Assembly: GCF_013204845.1 (NCBI RefSeq) | Contig: NZ_JABMKY010000031.1 | Location: 1-64,000 of the forward strand | Length of the DNA: 64,000 nt | From: Paenibacillus qinlingensis | GTDB lineage: Bacteria > Bacillota > Bacilli > Paenibacillales > NBRC-103111 | Direction: 5' to 3' | Part shown: positions 50,684-64,000 of the stretch, one piece after another | Numbering within the stretch: position 1 is the first letter of the stretch | Layout of the letters: every line of letters starts with the position of its first letter | Program-made: the position numbers and the translations under genes | Notes under the pieces: model-generated | The model's database searches: none | What the model was told of the DNA's origin: nothing | Seen by the model: the letters and a program-made list of their open reading frames with translations, nothing else

Positions 50684-51166
50684 CTATCTGGCAATCTTCT
50701 GCTTCTCACGCAATGCGCGTTGAATATCGCGTTGTGCATCTTTCTTGGCAGCAGACTCACGCTTGTCGTATTGTTTCTTCCCTTTACCAATGCCAATCAG
50801 AAGCTTCGCGTAGCCATTTCGGATGTACACCTTCAATGGAACAACAGTATAGCCTTCTTGCTTAGCCTGGCCTAGTATTTTGGCGATTTGTACTTTCTTC
50901 AACAATAGCTTCCGCGTCCGTGTAGGATCTTCCGGATTGCTGCGGTTGCCTTGTTCGAATGGGCTAATGTGCATATTATGTACAAAAGCTTCGCCATTTC
51001 GAATCGTCGAAAAGCTGTCGCCAATGTTGGCTTTACCTGCCCGTAAGGATTTGATCTCCGTGCCGGTCAGGACAAGACCGCATTCATACGTATCTTCAAT
51101 GAAATAATCGTGTGAAGCCTTTTTATTCTGAGCGAGTAGTTTGCCATCAGCCTTTTTAGTTGCCAC
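50684..51166 (-). CDS. smpB: SmpB, tmRNA-binding protein
   Basis: 160 residues. Typical Smp[21 protein letters not shown] near 20, [26 protein letters not shown] and a basic C-terminal tail ([20 protein letters not shown]) that reads the empty mRNA channel. Binds tmRNA and delivers it to stalled ribosomes. It lies directly upstream of ssrA, as in other Bacillales, and downstream of rnr, so rnr-smpB-ssrA form the trans-translation cluster. Confidence 0.97.
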   Translation of the reverse strand: MATKKADGKLLAQNKKASHDYFIEDTYECGLVLTGTEIKSLRAGKANIGDSFSTIRNGEAFVHNMHISPFEQGNRSNPEDPTRTRKLLLKKVQIAKILGQAKQEGYTVVPLKVYIRNGYAKLLIGIGKGKKQYDKRESAAKKDAQRDIQRALREKQKIAR

Positions 51167-51263
51167 GTGAGATCCTCCTCCCGCACGCTAAAATGCAGGT
51201 AAATCTTGCTACAATGTGCAACCTATTGTAGCAAGATCAAGCCCGAAAAGCAAGAACCGGCGA

Positions 51264-54242
51264 CTATCTCCGCCGCTTCTTGCTACCATCGCCGTCGTCG
51301 CTCCGGCGACGACCGCCCTTAGCGAGCGCGTTCACGCCGCTCGCCCAATCCATGCCGCTGCGCTCCGGAGCAGCGCCACCGCCGCCGCCCGCTGGGGCTT
51401 CGCCCCCAAGCGAAACCCCACGGCCACGCTCGCCGCCTTGGCCAACCCCGCTGTCAGTCCGCCCTGCGCCGACGGACTGCAACCGTTGGCGCAAGCTGCC
51501 GCCTTCGCCAATCTTACCGCCTTTTTCGCGCTTGTCGCTCCAAGGCTTACTACCACCTTTGCCGCGGCGCGATTTCCCTTGACCTGCTCCATTGCCTTGG
51601 AAGGCTCCACCTTGACCTTCTCCTGTTCCAATGCCAGCAATGTGATCAGCTTTCCCATCTCCACCAGCATTGGCCCCATTTTGCCCTCTACCTCTGGATC
51701 TTTTACTGCCGGAGCGCCCCGCTCCTGTATTTTGCTCTGCCCCTGCCGTTCCTTCTACCCCACCAGCACCCTCAGCCTTCCGGCGAGCCGCCATCTCAAT
51801 CCGTCGAGCAGCAGCATGATCGGCACGACTATTTTTCTTCCCTTTATCACTTGCCCCTTGAGTTCCTTCACCTTGCCCAACCACAGGTTGCACCTTGGCA
51901 AAGCCACCTTTTCCTTTGTACCCGCCTTTGCCCTTCTCAGGTCTCCCGTTCGTTCCGCTCTTGCCCTTTTCTGGTCTGCCGCCTTTACCTTTATCGGCTC
52001 GACCGCTTTCCGGCTTACCACGGAAACCTTTAAATCCGCCTGCACCTTTGAACTTGCCTCCGCCACCGCCGCCGCGGTTAAACGCACCCTCTTTGCGAGG
52101 CTTCATATCCAACAATTCAAAATCAATTGTATGATCTTCCATACTCACGCGTGCAACCCGCACTTTTATGCTGTCGCCAAGTCGATAGATTTTAGAGGTA
52201 CGCTCACCAATTAAAGCATGCTGCTTCTCATGATGATTGTAGTAATCATCAGTCAAATCACTTAGCCGAATTAAACCTTCAACGGTGTTATCCAACTCAA
52301 TAAACATACCGAAGCCCGTTACGCTCGAGATAATTCCCTCGAACTCTTCACCGACTTTATCCATCATGTACTGTGCTTTTTTCAGAGCTTCTGTATCACG
52401 TTCTGCATCAACAGCAACGCGCTCTCGCTCGGAAGATTGCTGGGCAATATCATTCATACGTGAAACTAAGTAATCATGACGTTTATCTGGAAGGGTCCCA
52501 CCGTTCTCCAACACTTCACGAATAACACGATGGATAACCAAATCCGGATAACGACGAATCGGTGATGTGAAATGGGAATAAAACTCCGCCGCAAGTCCAA
52601 AATGCCCCAAGCTCTGCGCATCATACTTAGCCTGCTTCATCGAGCGCAGCATGACTTTACTAATTACAGTCTCTTCTGGTGTTCCCTTAATATCTTCTAG
52701 CAACGCTTGCAAGGAACTCGCATGAATCGCTCCACCCTTACCGCCACGCATCGCATAGCCGAAAGTCGTTACGAACTCCATGAAATTCATCAATTTCTCG
52801 GAATCTGGATCTTCATGCACGCGATACAAGAACGGCACTTTCAGCCATGAGAAATGCTCAGCAACGGTCTCATTCGCAGCTAGCATGAACTCTTCGATCA
52901 TCATTTCAGCGACAGAACGCTCTCTTTTGATAATATCGGTTGGCTTACCGTCAGCATCTACGAGGATCTTGGACTCCTCAAAGTCAAAATCAATCGCACC
53001 GCGCTTCATCCGTCTGGAACGTAATCTAGCTGCTAGCTCTTCCATCCGTTTGAAGTCTTCCATTAAATACGCATATTTCTCCACGATTTCCGGTTCTGCC
53101 TCGCCTGTAAGCAGCTTGCGTACATTCGTATAAGTCATTCTTTCTTTTGTTTTAATTACACTAGTGAAAATCTCATGATTGACGACCTTTAAATCCTGGT
53201 CAAATTCCATTTCACAAGACATCGTCAACCGGTCTACTTGCGGATTTAACGAACAGATCCCGTTGGATAAACGGTGCGGCAGCATCGGAATTACACGATC
53301 GGTCAAATACACGGAACATCCGCGATTGTAGGCCTCAATATCAAGTGCCGTGCCTTCCCGCACATAGTAACTCACATCAGCAATATGCACGCCTAAGCGA
53401 AGATTCCCATTTTCCAACAGCTCCACATTCACGGCATCATCCAAATCCTTGGCATCTTCACCGTCAATGGTTACTATGGTTTTCGCGCGAAGATCACGAC
53501 GACCTTGCCCGATGATTTCTTCTTCTGTAATCGAATCGGGTGCCGCTTCTGCTTCCGCCAGAACTTCAGGCTGGAATGCTTCCGGTAATTGATGTTTGCG
53601 AATGATCGCCAAAATATCGACACCTGGATCATCCTTATGACCCAGAATCTCAATGACTTCACCTTCCGCCGCTGAACGTCCCTCTGGATAGTTCACGATT
53701 TTCACGACGACCTTCTGTCCAGAGACTGCTCCCATAAAAGCATGCTGCGGGATGAAAATATCTCTTGTCACCCGTTTATCATCAGCAATGACGAAGGCAT
53801 ACGTATCTTGGCTTTGGAAAACACCAACGATTTGCGAGTTCGCACGCGTGATCACACGTACAACTTCGCCTTCTAGACGGCCGCCTCCTTGGCTGCGCGC
53901 TGTAACTTTCACGAATACAATATCACCGTTCATCGCGGTATTCAGGTCGTGTGCATTGATGTATACGTCCGGGTGCTCACGGTCCTCAGGAATTAAGAAT
54001 GCAAAACCCTTCGCATGGGCCTGCAGCTTGCCTCGTACCAAATTCATCCGTTCAGGAACGCCATAACGATCATTCGGGCTTCGTACAATATGACCGCTCT
54101 CTTCTAATTGATTGAGCAATTTAATAAAATCTTTAAACTCATTCGCGCTGCCAATTCCAAAATGTTTCTCAAGCTCTTTATAGGACATAGGCTTATAAGC
54201 CTCTTCTTGCATCAAACTTACGATTTCATTCTCTTTTATCAT
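51264..54242 (-). CDS. rnr: Ribonuclease R with long basic Gly-rich tail
   Basis: 992 residues. N-terminal winged helix (about 1-70), cold-shock domains (about 75-230), RNB catalytic domain (about 265-600: DGEDAKDLDDAVNVE holds the metal-binding Asp residues; FTSPIRRYPDLVIHR) and an S1 domain (about 640-725: GMFIELDNTVEGLIRLSDL). Usual Bacillales RNase R is about 780-820 residues; here some 265 extra residues rich in Gly, Lys and Arg follow (GRPEKGKGGYKGKGG etc.). Processive 3'-5' exoribonuclease that degrades structured RNA and non-stop mRNAs with the tmRNA system. Confidence 0.95.
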   Translation of the reverse strand: MIKENEIVSLMQEEAYKPMSYKELEKHFGIGSANEFKDFIKLLNQLEESGHIVRSPNDRYGVPERMNLVRGKLQAHAKGFAFLIPEDREHPDVYINAHDLNTAMNGDIVFVKVTARSQGGGRLEGEVVRVITRANSQIVGVFQSQDTYAFVIADDKRVTRDIFIPQHAFMGAVSGQKVVVKIVNYPEGRSAAEGEVIEILGHKDDPGVDILAIIRKHQLPEAFQPEVLAEAEAAPDSITEEEIIGQGRRDLRAKTIVTIDGEDAKDLDDAVNVELLENGNLRLGVHIADVSYYVREGTALDIEAYNRGCSVYLTDRVIPMLPHRLSNGICSLNPQVDRLTMSCEMEFDQDLKVVNHEIFTSVIKTKERMTYTNVRKLLTGEAEPEIVEKYAYLMEDFKRMEELAARLRSRRMKRGAIDFDFEESKILVDADGKPTDIIKRERSVAEMMIEEFMLAANETVAEHFSWLKVPFLYRVHEDPDSEKLMNFMEFVTTFGYAMRGGKGGAIHASSLQALLEDIKGTPEETVISKVMLRSMKQAKYDAQSLGHFGLAAEFYSHFTSPIRRYPDLVIHRVIREVLENGGTLPDKRHDYLVSRMNDIAQQSSERERVAVDAERDTEALKKAQYMMDKVGEEFEGIISSVTGFGMFIELDNTVEGLIRLSDLTDDYYNHHEKQHALIGERTSKIYRLGDSIKVRVARVSMEDHTIDFELLDMKPRKEGAFNRGGGGGGKFKGAGGFKGFRGKPESGRADKGKGGRPEKGKSGTNGRPEKGKGGYKGKGGFAKVQPVVGQGEGTQGASDKGKKNSRADHAAARRIEMAARRKAEGAGGVEGTAGAEQNTGAGRSGSKRSRGRGQNGANAGGDGKADHIAGIGTGEGQGGAFQGNGAGQGKSRRGKGGSKPWSDKREKGGKIGEGGSLRQRLQSVGAGRTDSGVGQGGERGRGVSLGGEAPAGGGGGAAPERSGMDWASGVNALAKGGRRRSDDGDGSKKRRR

Positions 54243-54485
54243 GTATTCTCTTCACCTTCTTGTTGTTGTTGAGCCAAGCTCTTCGATCGCCGTACCGGAT
54301 TCCCTTACTCCATAGTATGCCACTTCTAAGGAAAGGATAAACGCAATTCCCGCCTGTCTTTCTGACTTTCTCACGCACTCGAATCGGCGTTTTGGTATAC
54401 GCACATGACTCTTCTTCCTAGATGGAGATTAGTTTCTCCAGCACATGCCCATACCAATCCGTCTATCCTTTATCTACGCTTAAAA

Positions 54486-54520
54486 TGAAAAAACAGCAGG
54501 AGTATAGTTCTCCTGCTGTT
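54486..54520 (-). terminator. Terminator after secG
   Basis: Minus-strand AACAGCAGGAG, 7-nt loop, CTCCTGCTGTT, then TTTTCATTTT. Confidence 0.9.
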
Positions 54521-54535
54521 ATCGTTTTATGTGTG

Positions 54536-54772
54536 TTAGCTTTTCACTACGTATGCTACGACAATAGAAAGAATAAAGAATGCAGCAGCAAGACCCATTG
54601 TTGCGCGGGACAAAAATAGTTCCAAACCACGAGCTTTTTGTTTACCAAATAAGTGCTCTGCGCCACCGGAAATAGCACCGGACAAGCCTGCGCTTTTCCC
54701 TTTTTGTAAAAGAACAATCGCGATTAATCCAACCGAAGCTATGATTAACAAAATTTTCATAAAGATTAACAT
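54536..54772 (-). CDS. secG: SecG, protein translocase subunit
   Basis: 78 residues, two membrane helices ([18 protein letters not shown] and [17 protein letters not shown]) joined by the conserved loop [20 protein letters not shown]. Accessory subunit of the SecYEG channel in the membrane. The position between eno and rnr is the usual Bacillales one. Confidence 0.95.
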   Translation of the reverse strand: MLIFMKILLIIASVGLIAIVLLQKGKSAGLSGAISGGAEHLFGKQKARGLELFLSRATMGLAAAFFILSIVVAYVVKS

Positions 54773-54876
54773 ATTAGCACCCCAATTGCCGATTCTTTGC
54801 CTTATACAACTAGCATGAGTATTTTAACATAGTTCGTCCAGGAACACAACAAAACAACCTAATCAAAGCGTCAGAC

Positions 54877-55593
54877 CTAATCACGATAAGATCCCATCGA
54901 GGTAGATCTAGTAGAGCGCTGCGCTGCTTTTTTGCGTCCCAGGAAAGCCTGCACCGCTTGCTTCGCACACCATAAAGCGAACAACGTAAACCCAATTGCC
55001 CACACAATGGCGGGTATCCCTGTATGATTAGCCAAATTACTCGCATCACCAGCACTTCGGCTGTTTTGTAAGGCATATACGATCAACGACCCCGGGCCGA
55101 ACACCGACTCCTCTAAGCATAAGAAAGCCAGCAGCAGGTAGTAAAAATCGCGCAGCCACTTCGGAGCGAGCGCCAACGCCAGCACAGTCAAGAGAATAAA
55201 ACCAAGCAGGAACGAAACGCCGAAGCTATTCCGTACGAACAGCACCAGTGACAACGCAGACAGCCCGGTCATCACTTGCAGTCCCAGCTTCTGTTTGCCT
55301 CTGGCGTACGCCGAGAACAAAAACCAAGCAAAAAGCGAAGCGGTCATATACCCCGCCAACGAGACCGGGATGATGGCCCATGACTTAGTCATGGACGAGT
55401 AAGTGACACCGCTGTGATCCCTGTACAGCTCGATGTACATGACCTTGCCGGACAGCGCAAGTGTTGCTGCTGCATGCCCGAACTCATGTACCATCGTATC
55501 CAGGTTCCGAAAAAATGAGGAAGGAATCCAGTGCGTGAGCACAGCGGAGCCTATTAGGAACAGGATCGTTTTTACCCAGTTGCTCAAAAGCAT
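54877..55593 (-). CDS. M50-like membrane metallopeptidase
   Basis: 238 residues from ATG 55593; GGGAGG is only 2 nt away, so TTG 55587 may be the real start. Several membrane helices; the zinc-protease motif HEFGH occurs at about residue 36 (TMVHEFGHAAA), and the layout fits M50B-like proteins found in many Bacillales. An intramembrane or membrane-embedded protease role is likely; the substrate is unknown. Lies downstream of the eno terminator with a TATAAT at 55626-55621 upstream. Confidence 0.75.
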   Translation of the reverse strand: MLLSNWVKTILFLIGSAVLTHWIPSSFFRNLDTMVHEFGHAAATLALSGKVMYIELYRDHSGVTYSSMTKSWAIIPVSLAGYMTASLFAWFLFSAYARGKQKLGLQVMTGLSALSLVLFVRNSFGVSFLLGFILLTVLALALAPKWLRDFYYLLLAFLCLEESVFGPGSLIVYALQNSRSAGDASNLANHTGIPAIVWAIGFTLFALWCAKQAVQAFLGRKKAAQRSTRSTSMGSYRD

Positions 55594-55630
55594 AACCTCC
55601 CTGCTGACGACTTTACCCCCATTATACGCC

Positions 55631-55659
55631 AAAACGGGCAGGTGTAAGCCACCTGCCCG
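55631..55659 (-). terminator. Terminator of the glycolytic operon, after eno
   Basis: Minus-strand CGGGCAGGTG-GCTTA-CACCTGCCCG followed by TTTT. Confidence 0.9.
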
Positions 55660-55683
55660 CCATATAATTACATACGGATCTAA

Positions 55684-57006
<1,323 letters not shown>

Positions 57007-58545
57007 TTATTTGTTTAGAATCGTTACCCCAGTCATTTGCTGTGGTTGATTCAGTCCTAAGAAATCTAGCATCGTTGGTGCTATATCTGCCAGAATACCG
57101 CCATCTCTTAGTGTAACAGATTTGTCCGTCACAATAAAAGGCACCGGATTCGTTGTATGTGCTGTGTTGCGTGAGCCATCTGCATTTGTTACCACATCCG
57201 CGTTGCCGTGGTCCGCTGTAATGCAGACAACGCCACCTTTGGCTAGGATCGCTTCAACTACTTTACCGAGACACTCATCTGTCGCCTCGATCGCTTTCAC
57301 CGTTGGCTCAAGCAAACCAGAATGACCTACCATGTCTGGGTTAGCAAAGTTCAAGATGATCACATCATGCTTCTCCGCTTCAACTTCCTTCACGACCGCA
57401 TCTGCTAGTTCATAAGCGCTCATTTCCGGTTGCAAGTCATACGTAGCAACCTTCGGTGAAGGAATGAGAAGGCGAGTTTCTCCTGGCAATTCTGCATCAC
57501 GACCGCCACTGAAGAAGAACGTTACGTGCGGGTACTTCTCGGTTTCTGCCGCACGAAGCTGCTTCAGACCATTCTGAGCCAGCACCTCGCCAAGCGTGTT
57601 ATCCAGATCCTTCGGTTTGTACGCTACGAAACCGTCTACGGACTCGCTGAACAGCGTCAGACACACGTAGTAGAGGTTCTTAGCTACTTTAGGACCACGA
57701 TCGAAGCCGCGGAAATCTTCATTCGTAAAGACTTGCGATAGCTGAATCGCACGGTCTGGGCGGAAGTTGAAGAAAATGACCGCATCGCCTGATTCTACAA
57801 GTCCTACCGGCTTACCGTCGTCACCAACGATAACCGTTGGCATAACGAACTCGTCATAGACGGATTTCTCGTAGGATTCAACAATCGCTTGCATCGGATC
57901 CGTGTAAGTAGGACCTTCGCCATACACCATCGCGCGGTAGGATTTCTCCGTACGCTCCCAGCGTTTGTCACGGTCCATTGCATAATAACGGCCTTGTACG
58001 GTCGCAATTTTGCCTACGCCGACTTCCTTAATTTTGTTCTGAAGCTCTTCCATATAACCCTTCGCAGAATCTGGAGCCACGTCGCGGCCGTCCAGGAATG
58101 CGTGGATGTAGACTTCAACGAACTGTTCTTTCTTCGCTAAGTCCAACAGCGCAAATAAATGCTGAATGTGACTGTGCACGCCGCCGTCCGAAAGCAAACC
58201 ATAGAGGTGCAGCTTCTTGGCATTGTTTTTAGCATGACGAACAGCACCTAGAATCGTTTCATTGTCGTAGAATTCGCCATCACGAATCGATTTCGAAATC
58301 CGCGTCAGATCCTGATACACGGTACGGCCAGCGCCGATGTTCAAGTGTCCTACCTCAGAATTCCCCATCTGGCCTTCTGGCAAACCTACAGCCTCACCAC
58401 AAGCGGTGAGGGTTGTATGAGGAAACGTAGACCAGTAACGGTCATAGTTAGGCTTTTTGGCATGAGCAACCGCATTCCCCTGCTCTTCTGAGCGGAGTCC
58501 GAAGCCATCGAGAATGATGAGTGCTACCGGTTTCGGTCTGGACAT
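57007..58545 (-). CDS. gpmI: 2,3-bisphosphoglycerate-independent phosphoglycerate mutase
   Basis: 512 residues from ATG 58545, which has AGGGGG 9 nt upstream and overlaps the ribosome-binding region with the tpiA stop. Interconverts 3- and 2-phosphoglycerate using two Mn ions. Motifs: [12 protein letters not shown], the phospho-Ser region [28 protein letters not shown], and the metal ligands [10 protein letters not shown]. Standard length. Confidence 0.98.
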   Translation of the reverse strand: MSRPKPVALIILDGFGLRSEEQGNAVAHAKKPNYDRYWSTFPHTTLTACGEAVGLPEGQMGNSEVGHLNIGAGRTVYQDLTRISKSIRDGEFYDNETILGAVRHAKNNAKKLHLYGLLSDGGVHSHIQHLFALLDLAKKEQFVEVYIHAFLDGRDVAPDSAKGYMEELQNKIKEVGVGKIATVQGRYYAMDRDKRWERTEKSYRAMVYGEGPTYTDPMQAIVESYEKSVYDEFVMPTVIVGDDGKPVGLVESGDAVIFFNFRPDRAIQLSQVFTNEDFRGFDRGPKVAKNLYYVCLTLFSESVDGFVAYKPKDLDNTLGEVLAQNGLKQLRAAETEKYPHVTFFFSGGRDAELPGETRLLIPSPKVATYDLQPEMSAYELADAVVKEVEAEKHDVIILNFANPDMVGHSGLLEPTVKAIEATDECLGKVVEAILAKGGVVCITADHGNADVVTNADGSRNTAHTTNPVPFIVTDKSVTLRDGGILADIAPTMLDFLGLNQPQQMTGVTILNK

Positions 58546-58546
58546 G

Positions 58547-60557
<2,011 letters not shown>

Positions 60558-60723
60558 CGTAAAAGCCTCCTAAAAGTTTTGCTTTAGTAAAACTATCTTC
60601 GTAAGCATAAGCTCTGGCGTGTATGGTTTTCTTCCGGTTCTATCCTTTTATAGGGTAAATCGCACATAAAGAGGAGAATCTCTTCTCCCCTTCATGTGGT
60701 TTTCCAGTTGATGAATTATGAAA

Positions 60724-61743
<1,020 letters not shown>

Positions 61744-61813
61744 CTAAGATTACATAAATATTATATTTCAAAACGCAGCCATGAATGGCTTACGTTATGA
61801 TGGCAACTTTCAG

Positions 61814-62836
61814 CTATACATGCTTCATGATTTCTAAGGCAGCCGCTTCATCTGTAACTAGGACATCTTCTTGCCCATGTCGTAGTACAGAAGCAATTGC
61901 TTCTCCCTTGCTCTTCCCGCCAGCAACACCAATCACAACCTCAACACGCTGCAGATCTTCCAGTCGAAGTCCGACTGTCGGCATCTTATGAACCACATTT
62001 CCTTGGCGGTCAAAATAATAACCAAGCGCCTCAGCAAGTGCACCATCAGCTCTCAGACTGCTCGTAGTATCATTATCTACTTTACGTCTGCGTGCCATGA
62101 CCATAGCATCTCCGATACCATGTACAACAATGCGACAACTGCGCACCGCGTTTACAACTTCCTGAATCTGTGTATCTTGAATCAACGATTGATACGCTTC
62201 TTCCCCAAGATGATCTGGGACATGCAGCAGCCTGTATTTCCCGCCAGTTTTCTTTGCCATAATGGACGCAATTGTGTTCGCTTGAGTATCCACACTTTCA
62301 CCAAGTCCTCCACGTGCAGGAACGAACCAACTACCTTTCATCGAAGACGAGATAGCTAAGTTATTAGCAATCTGAGCCATGGTCGACCCACCTGTTACCG
62401 CGATGATATCATCTTTGGCGACATATTTACGTAAGGCGGCCGCGCCAGCGCGTCCAAGCTCTTTCTTCGTAAATACGGAAGTGTCAGAATCCCCAGGCAC
62501 GATGATCACATTGGAGATGTGAAAAGCTTTGGCAATACTATCTTCCAAATCTGTTAAGCCAAACGCCATCTTAATGATCGGTTGCATATCTTCCAGCAGC
62601 TGACGACCAGACTCGCTGATCTTCATACCACTTGCATCTGATTCCAGAAGCCCTAACTCCTTCAGGAAATCGACTTCACCGCGCAGTACGCGCTCCGTCA
62701 TGTCGAGTGAGGACGCTAACGTCCTTCGTCCGACAACACCGGAAACCAAGATGTGTTGCAGAATCGAGTAGCGTTTCTTCATGATGTCCATAAGATCAGG
62801 CATGAGCTGTTTTTGAATGTCTAGAATCTCTCTCAT
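61814..62836 (-). CDS. cggR: CggR, central glycolytic genes regulator
   Basis: 340 residues from ATG 62836, the usual length of CggR (a longer in-frame extension to 62947 lies over the operator and is unlikely). N-terminal winged helix (GRRTLASSLDMTERVLRGEV), then a SorC-type sugar-phosphate-binding domain (AVTGGSTMAQIANNL; VARGGLGES-like PARGGLGESVDTQANTIA). Fructose-1,6-bisphosphate releases it from DNA in B. subtilis. Heads the operon. Confidence 0.95.
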   Translation of the reverse strand: MREILDIQKQLMPDLMDIMKKRYSILQHILVSGVVGRRTLASSLDMTERVLRGEVDFLKELGLLESDASGMKISESGRQLLEDMQPIIKMAFGLTDLEDSIAKAFHISNVIIVPGDSDTSVFTKKELGRAGAAALRKYVAKDDIIAVTGGSTMAQIANNLAISSSMKGSWFVPARGGLGESVDTQANTIASIMAKKTGGKYRLLHVPDHLGEEAYQSLIQDTQIQEVVNAVRSCRIVVHGIGDAMVMARRRKVDNDTTSSLRADGALAEALGYYFDRQGNVVHKMPTVGLRLEDLQRVEVVIGVAGGKSKGEAIASVLRHGQEDVLVTDEAAALEIMKHV

Positions 62837-62868
62837 AGGACGACTTCCAACGCTCCCGATCCAATGTA

Positions 62869-62908
62869 GGACGTTTTTTGTCCCAGGTATACATTTTATG
62901 TCCCACCC
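62869..62908 (-). promoter_or_regulatory. CggR operator
   Basis: Minus strand: GGGACATAAAATGTA and GGGACAAAAAACGTC, direct repeats with a 20-nt period, the spacing known for the B. subtilis cggR operator. Lies between promoter and cggR start. Confidence 0.8.
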
Positions 62909-62965
62909 GGGTGAAAAAAAAGTTCCTTGCTCAATTCCATATGTCACTTCTCTTTTACAGTTCTT

Positions 62966-62994
62966 ATTATAACCATTTCTTCCGTAACATTCAA
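62966..62994 (-). promoter_or_regulatory. Promoter of the cggR-gapA operon
   Basis: Minus strand: TTGAAT, 17-bp spacer, TATAAT; about 60 nt upstream of the operator repeats, so CggR would act as a roadblock to elongation. Confidence 0.65.
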
Positions 62995-63043
62995 CATTTG
63001 TTCAAACATTTTTCTGTAAATAGGCCTGTAAGGGCTTACCTCC

Positions 63044-63072
63044 TTGCTTTTTATGGAAAGCTGACTTATAAT
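63044..63072 (+). promoter_or_regulatory. Promoter of tRNA-Arg
   Basis: TTGCTT, 17-bp spacer, TATAAT, ending 27 nt before the tRNA. Confidence 0.65.
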
Positions 63073-63099
63073 AACCCTTGCTTCACTTTTTCTAAACTA

Positions 63100-63171
63100 G
63101 CGCCCGTGGTCCAATGGATATGACGTAGGCCTCCGAAGCCTGAGATAAAGGTTCGATTCCTTTCGGGCGCG
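63100..63171 (+). tRNA. tRNA-Arg (anticodon CCG)
   Basis: Acceptor GCGCCCG/CGGGCGC, anticodon arm TAGGC-CTCCGAA-GCCTG with CCG, T-arm AAAGG-TTCGATT-CCTTT, discriminator G. CCA is not encoded. Confidence 0.93.
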
Positions 63172-63210
63172 TCCAACAAATCAGCTACAAGAGTTACGGT
63201 TTAATCGCCA

Positions 63211-63237
63211 AATCAGCTCTGAAGCTGATTTTTTTTG
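63211..63237 (+). terminator. Terminator after tRNA-Arg
   Basis: AATCAGCT-CTGA-AGCTGATT followed by TTTTTTG. Confidence 0.88.
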
Positions 63238-63244
63238 TGTTTAG

Positions 63245-63284
63245 TTTGACCTTTCTTGACCTTCGGAGGTTTTTTCGTTATCAT
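63245..63284 (+). promoter_or_regulatory. CtsR-type operator and promoter of clpP
   Basis: TTTGACCTTTCTTGACC (63245-63261) reads on the other strand as the tandem heptad of the CtsR site (GGTCAA-GAAA-GGTCAAA). Its TTGACC serves as -35, with TATCAT 17 bp on. So clpP should be repressed by CtsR and induced by heat. Confidence 0.8.
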
Positions 63285-63350
63285 ACTTGTAGATACTGTA
63301 AATAGTATGTACCCAATAGTAGGTAACCCAACCCCAAGGAGGTCATTCTC

Positions 63351-63932
63351 ATGAGTTTTATTCCTATGGTCGTCGAACAGGACGCGCGCGGTGAAAGAGG
63401 ATATGACATCTACTCTCGCTTGCTGAAGGACCGCATTATATTCTTAGGCACGGGTGTCAACGATGTTGTGGCAAATTCCATCATTGCTCAGTTGCTCTTC
63501 TTGGCCGCTCAAGATCCTGATAAAGATATCTCGCTTTACATTAACAGCCCAGGCGGCTCCATCACAGCCGGTATGGCGATTTTCGACACGATGCAGTTCA
63601 TCAAACCAGACGTATCCACGATCTGCGTTGGTATGGCCGCTTCCATGGGCGCGTTCTTGCTCACAGCTGGTGCCAAAGGCAAGCGTTACGCACTGCCGAA
63701 CAGCGAAGTCATGATTCACCAACCACTTGGCGGCGCAGAAGGTCAAGCCTCTGATATCGAGATTCGCGCTAAGCGTATTTTGAAAATGAGAGATAACCTG
63801 AACACGATCCTAGCTGAGCGCACGGGACAAACGTTCGAGCGTATTGAGAAGGATACGGACCGTGATAACTTCATGAGTGCGAAAGAAGCAGCCGAATACG
63901 GACTCATCGATAAAGTCATCGAGCGCGTCTAA
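63351..63932 (+). CDS. clpP: ATP-dependent Clp protease proteolytic subunit
   Basis: 193 residues; ATG 63351 follows AAGGAGG. Catalytic Ser98 in GMAASMGAF, His123 in MIHQPLGG, Asp in the DTDRDNF region; oxyanion loop NSPGGS. Forms a two-ring tetradecamer that degrades substrates unfolded by ClpX, ClpC or ClpE, including proteins tagged by the nearby tmRNA system. Confidence 0.98.
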   Translation: MSFIPMVVEQDARGERGYDIYSRLLKDRIIFLGTGVNDVVANSIIAQLLFLAAQDPDKDISLYINSPGGSITAGMAIFDTMQFIKPDVSTICVGMAASMGAFLLTAGAKGKRYALPNSEVMIHQPLGGAEGQASDIEIRAKRILKMRDNLNTILAERTGQTFERIEKDTDRDNFMSAKEAAEYGLIDKVIERV

Positions 63933-63944
63933 TTATTTATAAAA

Positions 63945-63998
63945 AAAACCAGCCGAATTTCATTGCTCACATGAGCATTGATGTTCGGCTGGTTTTTT
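63945..63998 (+). terminator. Terminator after clpP
   Basis: AAAACCAGCCGAA, inner hairpin GCTCACATGAGC, TTCGGCTGGTTTTTT. Confidence 0.9.
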
Positions 63999-64000
63999 GT

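Noticed and set aside
51216-52214. Plus-strand Pro/Ser/Ala-rich frame of 332 codons
   Set aside because: Antisense to the Gly/Lys-rich tail of RNase R; no ribosome-binding site or domain.

Overview
The window is chromosomal DNA of a low-to-mid GC Gram-positive bacterium, most likely Paenibacillus or a close relative. The grounds are several SLH-domain surface proteins, proteins with copper-amine-oxidase N-terminal (stalk) domains, and the Bacillales order cggR-gapA-pgk-tpiA-gpmI-eno followed by secG, rnr, smpB and ssrA (tmRNA). A CtsR-type site precedes clpP.

Left arm (1-19.4 kb). A leftward surface protein with beta-propeller-like and Ig-like repeats runs off the edge. Next come a two-component pair (a response regulator with a BTAD-type output and a hybrid sensor with two kinase cores) and two large SLH proteins. 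Between and beside the SLH genes (12.2-14.4 and 18.2-19.2 kb) lie small leftward genes resembling orphan immunity proteins of polymorphic toxin systems (YxiJ-like, DUF4279, CPCC-type). Most are preceded by copies of a ~20-bp element. An IS3-type remnant and gene fragments are mixed in.

Integrated island (19.45-50.17 kb). A 13-bp direct repeat at 19454-19466 and 50160-50172 brackets 30.7 kb; the right copy is the 3' end of ssrA. The left half (19.6-34.4 kb) is a defence-like zone: ParB-like protein plus small HTH protein, zinc-ribbon protein, AAA ATPase plus DpnII/MboI-like nuclease, large P-loop GTPase-like protein, two helical or HEPN-like proteins, an OLD-family nuclease and a BsuBI/PstI-type restriction-modification pair. 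Seven copies of a ~125-bp structured repeat, all in one orientation, cut this zone into one- to three-gene cassettes. The right half (35-50 kb) is the island's core: XRE and ribbon-helix-helix regulators, EcsC-like and exported proteins, a Prim-Pol primase and D5/P4-type helicase pair, RadC-like protein, a small serine recombinase-like gene lacking the catalytic serine, and a large serine recombinase whose reading frame runs through attR into ssrA antisense. No capsid, terminase, relaxase or conjugation genes were recognised, so the island looks like an integrative satellite or mobilisable element.

Right arm (50.2-64 kb). ssrA, smpB, rnr with a very long basic Gly-rich tail, secG, an M50-like membrane protease, the glycolytic operon with a recognisable CggR operator, tRNA-Arg(CCG), and clpP.

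Several genes (lipoprotein at 18.2 kb, helical protein at 27.7 kb, three genes at 41.2-42.7 kb, the small recombinase at 48.1 kb) carry single-base frameshifts, some at homopolymers. They are either decaying genes or assembly errors.
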